A stretch of DNA of 64,000 nt, taken from positions 1 to 64,000 of the forward strand of contig NZ_JAKVBC010000010.1 in assembly GCF_022447245.1 (NCBI RefSeq), read 5' to 3'. How positions within the stretch are numbered: position 1 is the first letter of the stretch; each line of letters opens with the position of its first letter. A model generated the notes under the pieces. That model searched no databases and had not been told where the DNA came from. It worked only from the letters and a program-made list of their open reading frames with translations. This DNA comes from Kordia sp. (GTDB taxonomy: Bacteria > Bacteroidota > Bacteroidia > Flavobacteriales > Flavobacteriaceae). A program made the position numbers and the translations under genes. Below are positions 1 to 8,429 of this stretch, piece by piece.

Positions 1-42
1 TAGATAGTTCTGAGACAGGAATTTTTAGAAAGAAATAAAATC

Positions 43-612
43 ATGCAAAAACTAGAAGATCACATATACGCAATTGACAACTTTCTATCTCATGAGGAAT
101 GCGATAGAATGATTGCCAAAAGTGAGAAAAGAGGATATAAAGCAGCGAAAGTAAATCTGCATGGAAAACAAGTCTTGATGACCAATGTTCGAAACAATTT
201 GCGTGTGATGTATAAAGATGAAGCCTATGCAGAAGTGTTGTGGGAAAAGATCAAAGCGTATGTTCCTGCACAAATTGGATATAGTCATGCCTTTGGTTTA
301 AATGAAATGCTGCGCTTCTATAAATATGAAATAGGACATCGGTTCAAAATGCACAGAGATGGAAGCTATCGACGCAACGAAACAGAAGCAAGTCAATATA
401 GCTTTCTCATATATTTGAACGATGATTTCACAGGTGGAGAAACCGTATTTCGATCTGGAACTACGATTCGCCCTAAAAAAGGAAGTGCGTTACTATTTCT
501 TCACGGCTTACGTCATGAAGGAGCTTTGTTAAAAAGCGGAACAAAATACGTACATCGAACAGATATTATGTACAAATACATTCCTAAAATTGAGGAATCA
601 TGGAGAAATTAA
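43..612 (+). CDS. 2OG-Fe(II) oxygenase (prolyl 4-hydroxylase-like)
   Basis: A 189-residue protein with the double-stranded beta-helix core of Fe(II)/2-oxoglutarate dioxygenases. The facial triad is visible as H104 and D106 (MHRDGSY) with the distal H158 (LRHEG), and R172 is placed to bind 2-oxoglutarate. The segment YLNDDFTGGETVF is typical of the prolyl 4-hydroxylase alpha-subunit-like family. Proteins of this type hydroxylate peptides or small molecules; the substrate cannot be read from sequence. No signal peptide, so cytosolic. Its last 13 bases overlap the start of the sirtuin gene, which implies translational coupling and places it first in the visible part of the ADP-ribose/NAD gene run. 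The promoter is not visible in the 42 bases upstream. Confidence 0.88.
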   Translation: MQKLEDHIYAIDNFLSHEECDRMIAKSEKRGYKAAKVNLHGKQVLMTNVRNNLRVMYKDEAYAEVLWEKIKAYVPAQIGYSHAFGLNEMLRFYKYEIGHRFKMHRDGSYRRNETEASQYSFLIYLNDDFTGGETVFRSGTTIRPKKGSALLFLHGLRHEGALLKSGTKYVHRTDIMYKYIPKIEESWRN

Positions 613-1439
613 GAGAAATATTAAAAGAGAATTTTCAAAAAGATAAAAGAAATAAAATCACATTTTTAACAGGAGCAGGATTGTCTGCTGCTAGCGGAAT
701 TCCAACCTACAGAAGTACGGACGGAATTTGGGTAAAAGGCACCAAATTTCATAGGCCTGAAGAGTTTGGAACGTTTAGATATTTTAGTAAAAATCAAGAA
801 GAAGTTTGGCAATTCAACCTGTTTAGAAAAGGAATGTTTGAAAAAGCACAACCCAACAATTCACATAAATTATTGGTTGATATTGAGCAGTTAATTCCAG
901 AAGACTTTTCTATCATCACGCAAAATATTGACGGATTGCATCATCGTGCAGGAAATTCAGGAACAAAAATCTTTGAAATTCATGGAAACATGCGATTGGT
1001 TCGCTGTTCCTTAGAATGTTCAAAAGCCGTGTATTTATATCCAAAAGATATTACCTTAGATCGCATTTATGAAGAAATTCCAGAGGAAACTTGGGAAAAA
1101 TTAGAATGCCCAAAATGCGGTGGATTGTTACGTCCTAATATTTTATGGTTTGACGAATACTATAATGAGCGTTTGTACAAAGTAGACACAACAATGAAGA
1201 TTGCCAAAAACACTGGAATTCTAATCGTAATTGGAACTTCAGGCGCCACAACATTACCATTGCGATTGATTGAGCAAACGCTTCAGTACGGCGGTTATAT
1301 CTTAGATGTTAACTTGGAAGACAATAATATTACGCGTCTTACAAAAGATAAAAAACGAGCGCTCTCATACCGAATGACTAGTGATGAATTTTTGAGTGAG
1401 TTTCATAAAGCTCTAGAAGCATGTAATGTGAGTTTATGA
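600..1439 (+). CDS. Sir2-family NAD-dependent protein deacylase (sirtuin)
   Basis: A 279-residue sirtuin. Visible motifs are the NAD-binding GAGLSAASGIP (residues 25-35), TQNIDG (107-112), the catalytic His in HGN (H128) and a zinc site of two Cys pairs (C136/C140 and C170/C173). Sirtuins remove acyl groups from lysine using NAD+, releasing nicotinamide and O-acyl-ADP-ribose; some members ADP-ribosylate instead. It overlaps the oxygenase upstream by 13 bases and the ADP-ribosylglycohydrolase downstream by an ATGA junction. Enzymes that handle ADP-ribose follow directly, so O-acyl-ADP-ribose or ADP-ribosylated protein is a plausible shared currency; that link is inference. The zinc ribbon and catalytic residues are intact, unlike the SIR2 domains of phage-defence NADases, which usually lack the zinc module. 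Confidence 0.93.
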   Translation: MEKLREILKENFQKDKRNKITFLTGAGLSAASGIPTYRSTDGIWVKGTKFHRPEEFGTFRYFSKNQEEVWQFNLFRKGMFEKAQPNNSHKLLVDIEQLIPEDFSIITQNIDGLHHRAGNSGTKIFEIHGNMRLVRCSLECSKAVYLYPKDITLDRIYEEIPEETWEKLECPKCGGLLRPNILWFDEYYNERLYKVDTTMKIAKNTGILIVIGTSGATTLPLRLIEQTLQYGGYILDVNLEDNNITRLTKDKKRALSYRMTSDEFLSEFHKALEACNVSL

Positions 1440-2341
1440 TTAAAAAAACTAGGATAAGTCGCTTTCAAGGAAGTATCATGTTAGGTGCCATTGGTGATGC
1501 TTGGGGAAGTGCGTATGAAAATCAACCACTTCCTGATGAAAAAGCTTTTTATCTTTTCAAAGAACCCGAGAAGCCTAAAATATGGCAATTTACTGATGAT
1601 ACACAACTGACTTTAGCAACCTGCGAAGCTTTAATTGAAGATGCAACAGCAGCTCCGGAAACAATGGTCAAATACGTTTTGAGATATTATAATGAAAAAG
1701 GTATTTACGGAATCGGAGCTGCTACTTTGAAAGCTTTACAAGAACTAAACTTAGGCATGCATTGGAGTCAAACAGGAAGAAAAGGAGAATTTGCCGCTGG
1801 AAATGGCAGTGCGATGCGAATAGCTCCATTGGCTTTTTTAAAAGATATTTCTAGAGATCGTATTCGAGAAATAAGCTATATCACACATCAAAATGAAGAA
1901 GCGTATGTAGGTGCTTTGGCTGTTGTTTTAAGCATTCGAGAAATTTTAAAAAACACTTGGAAAGGTAATTCTCTGTTAGATTGTATAATTCCACAATTAC
2001 CAGACACTAATGTGAAAGATCGATTGATTGCCTTGTGTGAATTAGAACACAAATCAATCTCAGAAATTGGAAAACTAGGAAACAATGGCTATGTCGTAAA
2101 TTCAGTTCCGTTAGCAATTTTTGCTGCTCAAAAAATAAAGTCACAATCCATAACTAGTATTTTTGAGGAACTCATTGCTGTTGGTGGCGATACCGATACC
2201 AATTGTTCCATTGCTGGACAAATCATGGGAGTTTATGTCGGTATTGAAAATATTCCAGTCATATTAGAAGACAAAATAAAACCACTTAATGGCTATAAAA
2301 ATTTAAAAGAGGTTATCAATAAGTTATCAAACACAAATTGA
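1436..2341 (+). CDS. ADP-ribosylglycohydrolase (DraG/ARH family)
   Basis: A 301-residue protein with the di-magnesium ADP-ribosylglycohydrolase signatures: an N-terminal GAIGDAWGSAYE, TDDT at residues 53-56, GNGSAMR at 122-128 and the C-terminal metal-binding GGDTDTN at 250-256. Family members hydrolyse the bond between ADP-ribose and an amino-acid side chain (Arg, Ser) or a small molecule. The ATG overlaps the stop of the sirtuin gene (ATGA), so the two are probably made together. Length is normal for the family and all metal ligands are present, so I expect activity. The substrate is unknown; adjacency to the sirtuin and to a macrodomain suggests turnover of an ADP-ribosyl mark or of O-acyl-ADP-ribose. 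Confidence 0.92.
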   Translation: MIKKTRISRFQGSIMLGAIGDAWGSAYENQPLPDEKAFYLFKEPEKPKIWQFTDDTQLTLATCEALIEDATAAPETMVKYVLRYYNEKGIYGIGAATLKALQELNLGMHWSQTGRKGEFAAGNGSAMRIAPLAFLKDISRDRIREISYITHQNEEAYVGALAVVLSIREILKNTWKGNSLLDCIIPQLPDTNVKDRLIALCELEHKSISEIGKLGNNGYVVNSVPLAIFAAQKIKSQSITSIFEELIAVGGDTDTNCSIAGQIMGVYVGIENIPVILEDKIKPLNGYKNLKEVINKLSNTN

Positions 2342-2406
2342 AGCATTTTAGTAATTTTTTACAGTATTTTAGATAAAAATTAAACACAAATAGCAAATTT
2401 TCAAAA

Positions 2407-3006
2407 ATGAAAATAAAGCTCGTTTATATAGAGGAAGAATTAGAGAAAGCTTGGGAACATCATTTTTCAAACCATACAAATGTGGAATTGATCAAAGGTG
2501 ATATTACTCAAATTTCTTCTGATGCCATTGTAAGTCCTGCAAATTCGTTTGGATTTATGGATGGCGGATTGGACTATGCTTTATCGGAACGATTTGGTTG
2601 GCATTTGCAAGATATTTTACAAAAGCAAATTTACAATTCCCCAGAAGGAGAATTGCTAATAGGTAAATCAATTACGCTAGAAACTGGAGATGAAAAAATT
2701 CCTTTCTTAATTGTAGCTCCAACAATGAGAGTTCCTATGAGTTTTAATATTGATACTTCTGTCAATGCCTATTTAGCCATGAAAGCCATTATGATTGCTT
2801 GCAAAAATAACGCCCAAATACAATCTGTAAGCATTCCGGGTTTGTGTACAGGCTGCGGAAAAATGCCTTTTGATATTGCCGCTAAACAAATGTATTTAGC
2901 TTATGAGGAAATCATTCTAAATAAAAAGAGAAAATTTAAAAACTTCGGAGAAGCACAAAAATTTCAAAACACATTAAATAAAAAAGGTCTCATTTGGGAC
3001 TATTAA
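2407..3006 (+). CDS. Macrodomain protein (ADP-ribose-binding/hydrolase fold)
   Basis: A 199-residue stand-alone macrodomain. The diagnostic segments are GDIT followed by DAIVSPANSFGFMDGGL (about residues 31-55), which forms the ADP-ribose distal-ribose site, and IPGLCTGCGKMP (about 144-155), the phosphate-binding loop. Macrodomains bind or hydrolyse ADP-ribose esters, O-acetyl-ADP-ribose or ADP-ribose 1''-phosphate. The variant in which PANS is followed by FGFMDGGLD resembles a stand-alone bacterial subgroup rather than the TARG1 or MacroD type, but I cannot assign the subgroup. It sits 65 bases after the ADP-ribosylglycohydrolase and runs into the phosphatase gene with almost no gap, supporting a shared role in ADP-ribose metabolism. 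Confidence 0.88.
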   Translation: MKIKLVYIEEELEKAWEHHFSNHTNVELIKGDITQISSDAIVSPANSFGFMDGGLDYALSERFGWHLQDILQKQIYNSPEGELLIGKSITLETGDEKIPFLIVAPTMRVPMSFNIDTSVNAYLAMKAIMIACKNNAQIQSVSIPGLCTGCGKMPFDIAAKQMYLAYEEIILNKKRKFKNFGEAQKFQNTLNKKGLIWDY

Positions 3007-3011
3007 AAAAT

Positions 3012-3758
3012 ATGAGAACACTCGCAATAGGAGATATACACGGAGGATTTAGAGCGTTAACGCAGGTATTAGAACGCGCTAAAGTGACCACTGATGATAC
3101 CCTAATTTTTTTAGGTGATTATGTAGATGGATGGAGTGAAACTGCTGAATTAGTAGAGTTTTTAATCGAACTTAATACAAAACAGGAATGTATTTTCATT
3201 CGTGGAAATCACGATGTTTGGTGTCATGAATGGTTGCTTGAAGATCGTATTAGTGATATTTGGTATATGCAAGGCGGAAAAGAAACAATGGAGAGTTATG
3301 AACGTGTTGACTGTATTAAAGAAGAGCACCTTTCTTTTTACACCAACTTACAGAATTATTATGTAGATGAAAAAAACCGACTCTTTATTCATGCAGGTTT
3401 TTCATCCATGCATGGTCCAGAAAGAGAAGTCTATCAAACCAATTATTCTTGGGACAGAACCTTGTGGGAAATGGCATTGGTCATGGATAAACGAATTCAA
3501 AAACATTCGTATTTATATCCAAATCGTTTAAAATTGTTTCATGAAATCTATATTGGACATACGCCAACGCTTCGCTATGAAAAGGATATTCCTATGAATG
3601 GAATTAATGTTTGGAATGTTGACACAGGAGCAGCTTTTACAGGAAAACTTTCTATCTTAGACATTGATACCAAAGAATTTTGGCAAAGTGATCCGCTTCC
3701 AGATTTGTATCCTGACGAAAAAGGAAGAAATAAAATGCGTGTAATTCGTAGAAAATGA
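3012..3758 (+). CDS. PPP-type metallophosphoesterase
   Basis: A calcineurin-like phosphoesterase of about 248 residues. It has the ordered PPP motifs GDIHGG, GDYVDGW and RGNHD, later HAGF and a GHTP box, which supply the two-metal site. Such enzymes are protein Ser/Thr phosphatases or diadenosine polyphosphate hydrolases (ApaH/PrpE-like). An ATG at 2994 is in frame but overlaps the macrodomain gene and adds six residues of no pattern; the ATG at 3012 gives MRTLAIGDIHGG, the usual N-terminus, so I prefer it. The stop overlaps the start of the next gene (ATGA). Next to ADP-ribose enzymes, a role in removing a phosphate from an ADP-ribose product is possible but unproven. Confidence 0.88.
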   Translation: MRTLAIGDIHGGFRALTQVLERAKVTTDDTLIFLGDYVDGWSETAELVEFLIELNTKQECIFIRGNHDVWCHEWLLEDRISDIWYMQGGKETMESYERVDCIKEEHLSFYTNLQNYYVDEKNRLFIHAGFSSMHGPEREVYQTNYSWDRTLWEMALVMDKRIQKHSYLYPNRLKLFHEIYIGHTPTLRYEKDIPMNGINVWNVDTGAAFTGKLSILDIDTKEFWQSDPLPDLYPDEKGRNKMRVIRRK

Positions 3759-4390
3759 ACTATCTAACACCAACATACTATTTTGATTTTGAAGATGAAA
3801 TTATTCAAACACAAATAGCATCTTACAAAAATAATAACATCTCAGATAAGGAAAAAGCAATTGGATTGTATAACAAAGTACGTGACGATTGGAAATACGA
3901 TCCGTACAGCATTAGCTTTTCCAAAGAAAACTATCGTGCAAGTACTATTGATCAAAAACCTAGTCGAAATTGTGTAGAAAAATCTATCATATTGATTGCT
4001 TGTTTACGAGCCGTTGGAATTCCTGCTAGATTGCATTTAGGAAAGGTCAAAAATCATATCGCTACAGAACGATTGACGGAAAAATTTGGTTCCAACGAAC
4101 TCACACCACACGGAATGGTCAATGCATATTTGAATGATACATGGTTAAAAATGTCGCCAGCATTCAATGCTTCTTTATGTGAACGATTTCAAGTAGCTCC
4201 TTTAGAATTTGATGGCGAAAACAATTCCTTCTTACAACAATACAACAACGAAGGCAGTTTATTTATGCAATATACAGATGATTACGGTCATTTTGAAGAT
4301 GTTCCATTAGATTTCATGCGAAAAAATATCAAAGAACATTATCCACATATCTTTGACACCGATGAAAACATTACGGAGTTTAAGCTTTAA
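3755..4390 (+). CDS. Transglutaminase-like superfamily protein
   Basis: A 211-residue protein with the papain-like transglutaminase core: the catalytic Cys in RNCVEKSIILIACLRAVGIPA (about residues 70-90, a hallmark helix) and a downstream His in HGMVNAYLND followed by a W-K-x-SPAF segment. Proteins of this group are usually cysteine proteases or amidases, not crosslinkers. No signal peptide is visible. The start overlaps the stop of the phosphatase gene by four bases, so it belongs to the same transcription unit. Its substrate and its link to ADP-ribose chemistry are unknown. Confidence 0.78.
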   Translation: MNYLTPTYYFDFEDEIIQTQIASYKNNNISDKEKAIGLYNKVRDDWKYDPYSISFSKENYRASTIDQKPSRNCVEKSIILIACLRAVGIPARLHLGKVKNHIATERLTEKFGSNELTPHGMVNAYLNDTWLKMSPAFNASLCERFQVAPLEFDGENNSFLQQYNNEGSLFMQYTDDYGHFEDVPLDFMRKNIKEHYPHIFDTDENITEFKL

Positions 4391-4781
4391 TAATTTCAAT
4401 GTGAAAAAAAGGCAACTAGATATCTTCCTACTCCTCATTTTTATAGTAGTATTATTTTTCCCCTTATGGGAGATGAGTTATAGATATCTTTGGGATTTGA
4501 ATTTTGGAAATAAAGTTCATGGCAGCATAGAAGACTCAGGAATATTTAAAAATGCCTGGCCAGAACTGACCAATGATTATGACTATCTTCAAGTGTTCGG
4601 TTATACGATCAAATTTCCCGTTATTTATGCTGCTATTCTAACTCAATTAATACTTACATTCAAAAGAAAATGGATCAATAAAGCCGTCTGGTTATACATT
4701 ATAAATGCAATCTTTTATGGAGTTTGTATGTATCTTTTCTTGGAAAGTTTTAAAAGGCATAAAACTGATTTGAATATGTAA
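4362..4781 (+). CDS. Small membrane protein of unknown function
   Basis: About 139 residues with three likely membrane segments (around LLLIFIVVLFF, VIYAAILTQLIL and LYIINAIFYGVCMYLF). I do not recognise a family. A TTG at 4353 and an ATG at 4362 both lie inside the end of the transglutaminase-like gene; a GTG about 40 bases further on (VKKRQLD...) would avoid the overlap and put the first membrane segment close to the N-terminus, so the true start is uncertain. It is the last gene before a repeat-containing gap and the NAMPT promoter. Confidence 0.5.
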   Translation: MKTLRSLSFNNFNVKKRQLDIFLLLIFIVVLFFPLWEMSYRYLWDLNFGNKVHGSIEDSGIFKNAWPELTNDYDYLQVFGYTIKFPVIYAAILTQLILTFKRKWINKAVWLYIINAIFYGVCMYLFLESFKRHKTDLNM

Positions 4782-4873
4782 TTTGGAAGCTTTCTATATT
4801 TTGGAGCTTTGGTTTTTGGCATATTGAAAGAAGAGCGAATCTCAAAATAAGCTCCTTGTTAACATGTCGTTGA

Positions 4874-4900
4874 TGTCATTCCTGCGTAGGCAGGAATCCA
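4874..4900. repeat. Short palindromic repeat (ATTCCTGC / GCAGGAAT)
   Basis: An eight-base perfect inverted repeat with a four-base loop, flanked by GTC and CC. This GTCATTCCTGC...GCAGGAATCC form is a familiar dispersed intergenic element in many bacterial genomes. It lies in the 226 bases between the small membrane protein and the NAMPT promoter. With no T tract it is unlikely to be a classic terminator. Confidence 0.6.
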
Positions 4901-5007
4901 TGATTTATAATAGTAAAATCAGCAACTAGTCCAGAATAAAAAAATCAATTTCAAGTTTATTTTAAACATTCATTTACTGTAATTTCATCAAATAAATCAC
5001 CAAATTA

Positions 5008-5038
5008 TTTTGCAATTTCAAAAAATGTTTTAAATTTG
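5008..5038 (+). promoter_or_regulatory. Predicted Bacteroidota promoter for NAMPT
   Basis: TTTG at 5008-5011, a 19-base spacer, and TAAATTTG (TAnnTTTG) at 5031-5038 match the Bacteroidota housekeeping sigma consensus. The start codon is 28 bases downstream. It is one of the best promoter matches in the window and shows that NAMPT need not depend on the ADP-ribose genes upstream. Confidence 0.7.
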
Positions 5039-5055
5039 CGTATATATAACGCAAA
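5035..5055. promoter_or_regulatory. 21-base palindrome over the NAMPT -7 element (candidate operator)
   Basis: Perfect arms TTTGCGT (5035-5041) and ACGCAAA (5049-5055) surround a seven-base AT spacer. The palindrome begins in the -7 box and covers the expected transcription start, an ideal position for a repressor. NAD salvage genes in other bacteria are controlled by NrtR, NiaR or NadR; which regulator, if any, reads this site cannot be told from the window, and no regulator gene lies next to it. Confidence 0.5.
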
Positions 5056-5066
5056 ATAATATTCCT

Positions 5067-6560
5067 ATGAATCCTTTATTGCTTACAGACGGTTACAAAC
5101 TCGGACACAAAGAACAATATCCACAAGGAACTACGAAAGTATATTCAAATTGGACACCGCGTAAAAGTAGAATTGAAGGCATTGACAGCGTTGTCTTTTT
5201 TGGACTACAATACTTCATAAAAGAATACCTTATCAAACAATTCAATACTGAATTTTTCAACCAACCAAAAGAACAGGTGATTACTGAATACAAAAAATAT
5301 GTCGATCATTATTTAGGTGTCGATTACGATATTTCACACATAGAAGCATTACACGATTTAGGTTATTTGCCTATTGAAATTAAAGCCCTACCTGAAGGAA
5401 CCGAAGTTCCAATTCGTGTACCCATGTTCACCGTAGTGAATACACTTCCTGAATTTTTCTGGATCACTAATTATCTAGAAACACTCCTTTCCAACATTAT
5501 TTGGCAGCCATGTACTTCGGCTACCATTGCAAAACAATACAAAATAATTTTAACGAAATATGCTCAAGAAACTGATGAAGAAAATATAGACTTCATCAAC
5601 TGGCAAGGACACGATTTTTCGATGCGTGGAATGTCAGGAATTGAATCTTCTATTTTGAGCGGAATGGGACATGCCTTATCGTTTACAGGAAGTGATACGC
5701 TGCCTGTAACTATGAATTTAGAAAAATATTACAATACCGACGTCACTAAAGAACTAGTGATTGGAAGCGTGAATGCTACCGAACACAGCGTAATGTGTGC
5801 TGGAAGTAAAGACGACGAAATTCAAACGTTTAGACGGTTACTGCACACCTATCCAACAGGAATTCTTTCAGTAGTTTCAGATACTTGGGATTTATGGAAA
5901 GTATTAACTGAATATTTACCAGAACTCAAAGAGGAAATTTTAGAACGCGACGGCAAATTGGTGATTCGTCCCGATTCTGGAAATCCAGTAGATATTATTT
6001 GTGGATGTACTCATGAAAATCCAGTCATTCAAAAAGGTGTTATTGAGTTGTTATGGGATGAGTTTGGCGGAACAATCAATTCACAAGGATACAAAGTATT
6101 AAACCCTAAAATTGGTGCTATATATGGTGATAGTATTACCATGAAAAGAGCTACACAAATTTGTGAACGCTTAAAAGAAAAAGGATTTGCTTCTACCAAT
6201 GTGGTTTTGGGAATTGGAAGTTTTACCTATCAATACAATACACGTGATACCTTTGGATTTGCAATGAAAGCTACTTATGTAGAAATTAATGGTGAAGGTC
6301 GTGCTATTTTTAAAGATCCAATTACGGATGATGGTACAAAAAAATCAGCAAAAGGTTTGATTCAATTGTATACTGAAAATGAGAATTTAAGCTATAAAGA
6401 TGAATGTTCTATTGAAGAAGAAAAAGAAGGTTTGTTAACCACAGTTTTCAAAAATGGGGAATTACTTAAACAACAATCTTTACGAGAAATTAGGAGAGTT
6501 ATTTCAAAATCAATGCAAAATGTTAATTATGTAAATACTGATACTTTTTTAGATATTTAG
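5067..6560 (+). CDS. nadV: Nicotinamide phosphoribosyltransferase (NAMPT)
   Basis: A 497-residue enzyme, close to the human NAMPT length of 491. It makes NMN from nicotinamide and PRPP, the first step of one-enzyme nicotinamide salvage. Aligned by eye to human NAMPT, S-M-R-G around R187 corresponds to R196, D210 in GSDT to D219, H240 in ATEHSV to the catalytic H247, and R301/D303 in IRPDSGNP to R311/D313; all are kept. It follows a strong promoter with a palindrome and is 33 bases ahead of the desaturase gene. The sirtuin upstream releases nicotinamide, the NAMPT substrate, so the neighbourhood forms a plausible NAD cycle. NMN adenylyltransferase is not in the window. Confidence 0.93.
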   Translation: MNPLLLTDGYKLGHKEQYPQGTTKVYSNWTPRKSRIEGIDSVVFFGLQYFIKEYLIKQFNTEFFNQPKEQVITEYKKYVDHYLGVDYDISHIEALHDLGYLPIEIKALPEGTEVPIRVPMFTVVNTLPEFFWITNYLETLLSNIIWQPCTSATIAKQYKIILTKYAQETDEENIDFINWQGHDFSMRGMSGIESSILSGMGHALSFTGSDTLPVTMNLEKYYNTDVTKELVIGSVNATEHSVMCAGSKDDEIQTFRRLLHTYPTGILSVVSDTWDLWKVLTEYLPELKEEILERDGKLVIRPDSGNPVDIICGCTHENPVIQKGVIELLWDEFGGTINSQGYKVLNPKIGAIYGDSITMKRATQICERLKEKGFASTNVVLGIGSFTYQYNTRDTFGFAMKATYVEINGEGRAIFKDPITDDGTKKSAKGLIQLYTENENLSYKDECSIEEEKEGLLTTVFKNGELLKQQSLREIRRVISKSMQNVNYVNTDTFLDI

Positions 6561-6593
6561 TAGTAAATTCGTTGTCCACTCAAACTACCATCA

Positions 6594-7583
6594 ATGTCTA
6601 TAAAAAATATCCGCTTAGAAGTCTTGCAAACTATTGAAAAAGAAATCGATAGTTTCATGGAAAAATACTTAATGCCTGTAGAAAAAATTTGGCAACCCAC
6701 AGATTTTTTGCCAAACTCTCAAGAAGATACATTCTTTGAAGAGGTCTATCAAATTCGAGAAGAAGCCAAAGAATTAGGTTACGATTTTTGGGTAGTTTTA
6801 GTGGGAGATACTATTACTGAAGAAGCCCTACCAACTTATGAATCTTGGTTAATGGACATGCAAGGTGTAAATCAACATGGAAAAGATGGCTGGTCGCGCT
6901 GGATTCGTCATTGGACAGGAGAAGAAAACCGTCACGGAGATGTGTTAAACAAATACTTATACTTATCGGGTCGTGTAGACATGAGAGAAGTAGAAATGAC
7001 AACGCAACATATGATCAACGACGGATTTGATATTGGCACGGCAAACGATCCGTACCGAAATTTTATATATACGAGTTTTCAAGAATTAGCAACAAATATA
7101 TCTCACAAACGCGTAGGACAATTAGCAAAGAAAAAAGGAAATACACTTTTAGGAAAAATGTGTAATATGATTGCAGGAGATGAAATGCGACACCATTTAG
7201 CCTACAGAGAATTTGTAAAAACAATCCTCAAATATGATCCAAGCGAAATGATGCTTGCCTTTGAAGATATGATGCGTAAAAAAATTGTCATGCCAGCTCA
7301 ATTTGTACGCGAATCAGGAGAAGCTATAGGCTCTGCTTTTGAAAACTTCTCAAATGCTGCTCAACGTTTAGGTGTATATACAACTCATGATTATATTAAT
7401 ATTATGCGAAAATTAATTTCATATTGGGAGATTGATCAACTAAACGGATTGAATACTGCGGCAGAAAAAGCGCGCGACTATATCATGAAGTTACCTGATC
7501 GTATGACACGTATTGCAGAACGCGTAGCCATTCCACAAGATATTACAAAATTCAAATGGGTAGAAGCTAATGGAATGCTTTAA
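6594..7583 (+). CDS. Acyl-ACP desaturase (ferritin-like di-iron)
   Basis: A 329-residue soluble fatty-acid desaturase. The di-iron motifs are E111-x-x-H114 in EENRHGD and E197-x-x-H200 in DEMRHH, with E164 in the FQE helix as a further ligand; this is the plant stearoyl-ACP desaturase pattern. It inserts a cis double bond into acyl chains bound to acyl carrier protein, using O2 and reduced ferredoxin, and so tunes membrane fluidity. The start 33 bases after NAMPT suggests cotranscription, though no biochemical link to NAD salvage is obvious. Confidence 0.9.
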   Translation: MSIKNIRLEVLQTIEKEIDSFMEKYLMPVEKIWQPTDFLPNSQEDTFFEEVYQIREEAKELGYDFWVVLVGDTITEEALPTYESWLMDMQGVNQHGKDGWSRWIRHWTGEENRHGDVLNKYLYLSGRVDMREVEMTTQHMINDGFDIGTANDPYRNFIYTSFQELATNISHKRVGQLAKKKGNTLLGKMCNMIAGDEMRHHLAYREFVKTILKYDPSEMMLAFEDMMRKKIVMPAQFVRESGEAIGSAFENFSNAAQRLGVYTTHDYINIMRKLISYWEIDQLNGLNTAAEKARDYIMKLPDRMTRIAERVAIPQDITKFKWVEANGML

Positions 7584-8429
7584 TCCATGAATGAAAATTT
7601 TAAGTACTTTGTTTTTTTAAAATAACGCACCAAAATATTAAAAATCCTATCAAAAAAGCCCTAAAAGTTTTTTTGGCCTTACTTTATTATTTTACAAGCG
7701 TTTGTTTTGTCAACTATCAAAGGGATATACTTTTATAGATTACCCTTATTCGTGAATGATTATCACTATAATAGCGTAGGTAAACTGAAAATGATAGAAC
7801 ATGAATATATATTCAAATAGAGGGAAACACTTGACCATCACTAACTTCATGATTTTTTCAAACAACTTTAACTTGGAACACATATCATAAAGTTTTTGAC
7901 AAAAATAATGCGTATTTTACCCTAATGATGTTACTTTCTTTAGTAGATTAAAATACTTTAGTACACAGGAATTGCATAAATCCAAGAGATAGAACAAAAT
8001 AAGTGATCACAAAAAAGAAGGCGATTAAAACTGAAATTATGAAAAAAATGATCGGTTTGTAACTGTTGTATTAAATACTAATAAAGCTTCTCATATATTC
8101 CTGTATAAAAGATTTCTGAAAAAGAGATTCATGGTCAAAACCTTAGTATGAATAAAAAGGGATTTTCAAAACATGATAAAGGTTGATACGACTATTTATA
8201 GGGTATTAGAGTTGCATTCATATTTGAATTGCAAAATACAAGAATCAACAAAAAAAGGCAGTATCCGAGCAAAAATTATAACGAACTGATTTATTTAAAA
8301 TTAATAAATACTCTAGCTTCATGTAATGTAAGTAAATATATCTAAAACCGTTTTAAGTATGCATTTCATCGACATATAATGCATTTAATGGATTTTTTTA
8401 TTAGATTTGAGAAACCAAATCACAAAATT
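7584..8429. other. Intergenic region without recognisable gene
   Basis: Roughly 850 AT-rich bases. All frames are broken by frequent stops. A stretch near 8050-8150 stays open on the plus strand for about 30 codons but resembles nothing I know. The region may be degraded coding DNA; I see no strong hairpin, promoter or repeat. Confidence 0.5.

Noticed and set aside
600-1439. Sirtuin as an anti-phage NADase (Thoeris or SIR2-defence type)
   Set aside because: The zinc-binding Cys pairs and deacylase motifs are intact, and no TIR, HerA or Argonaute partner is present.
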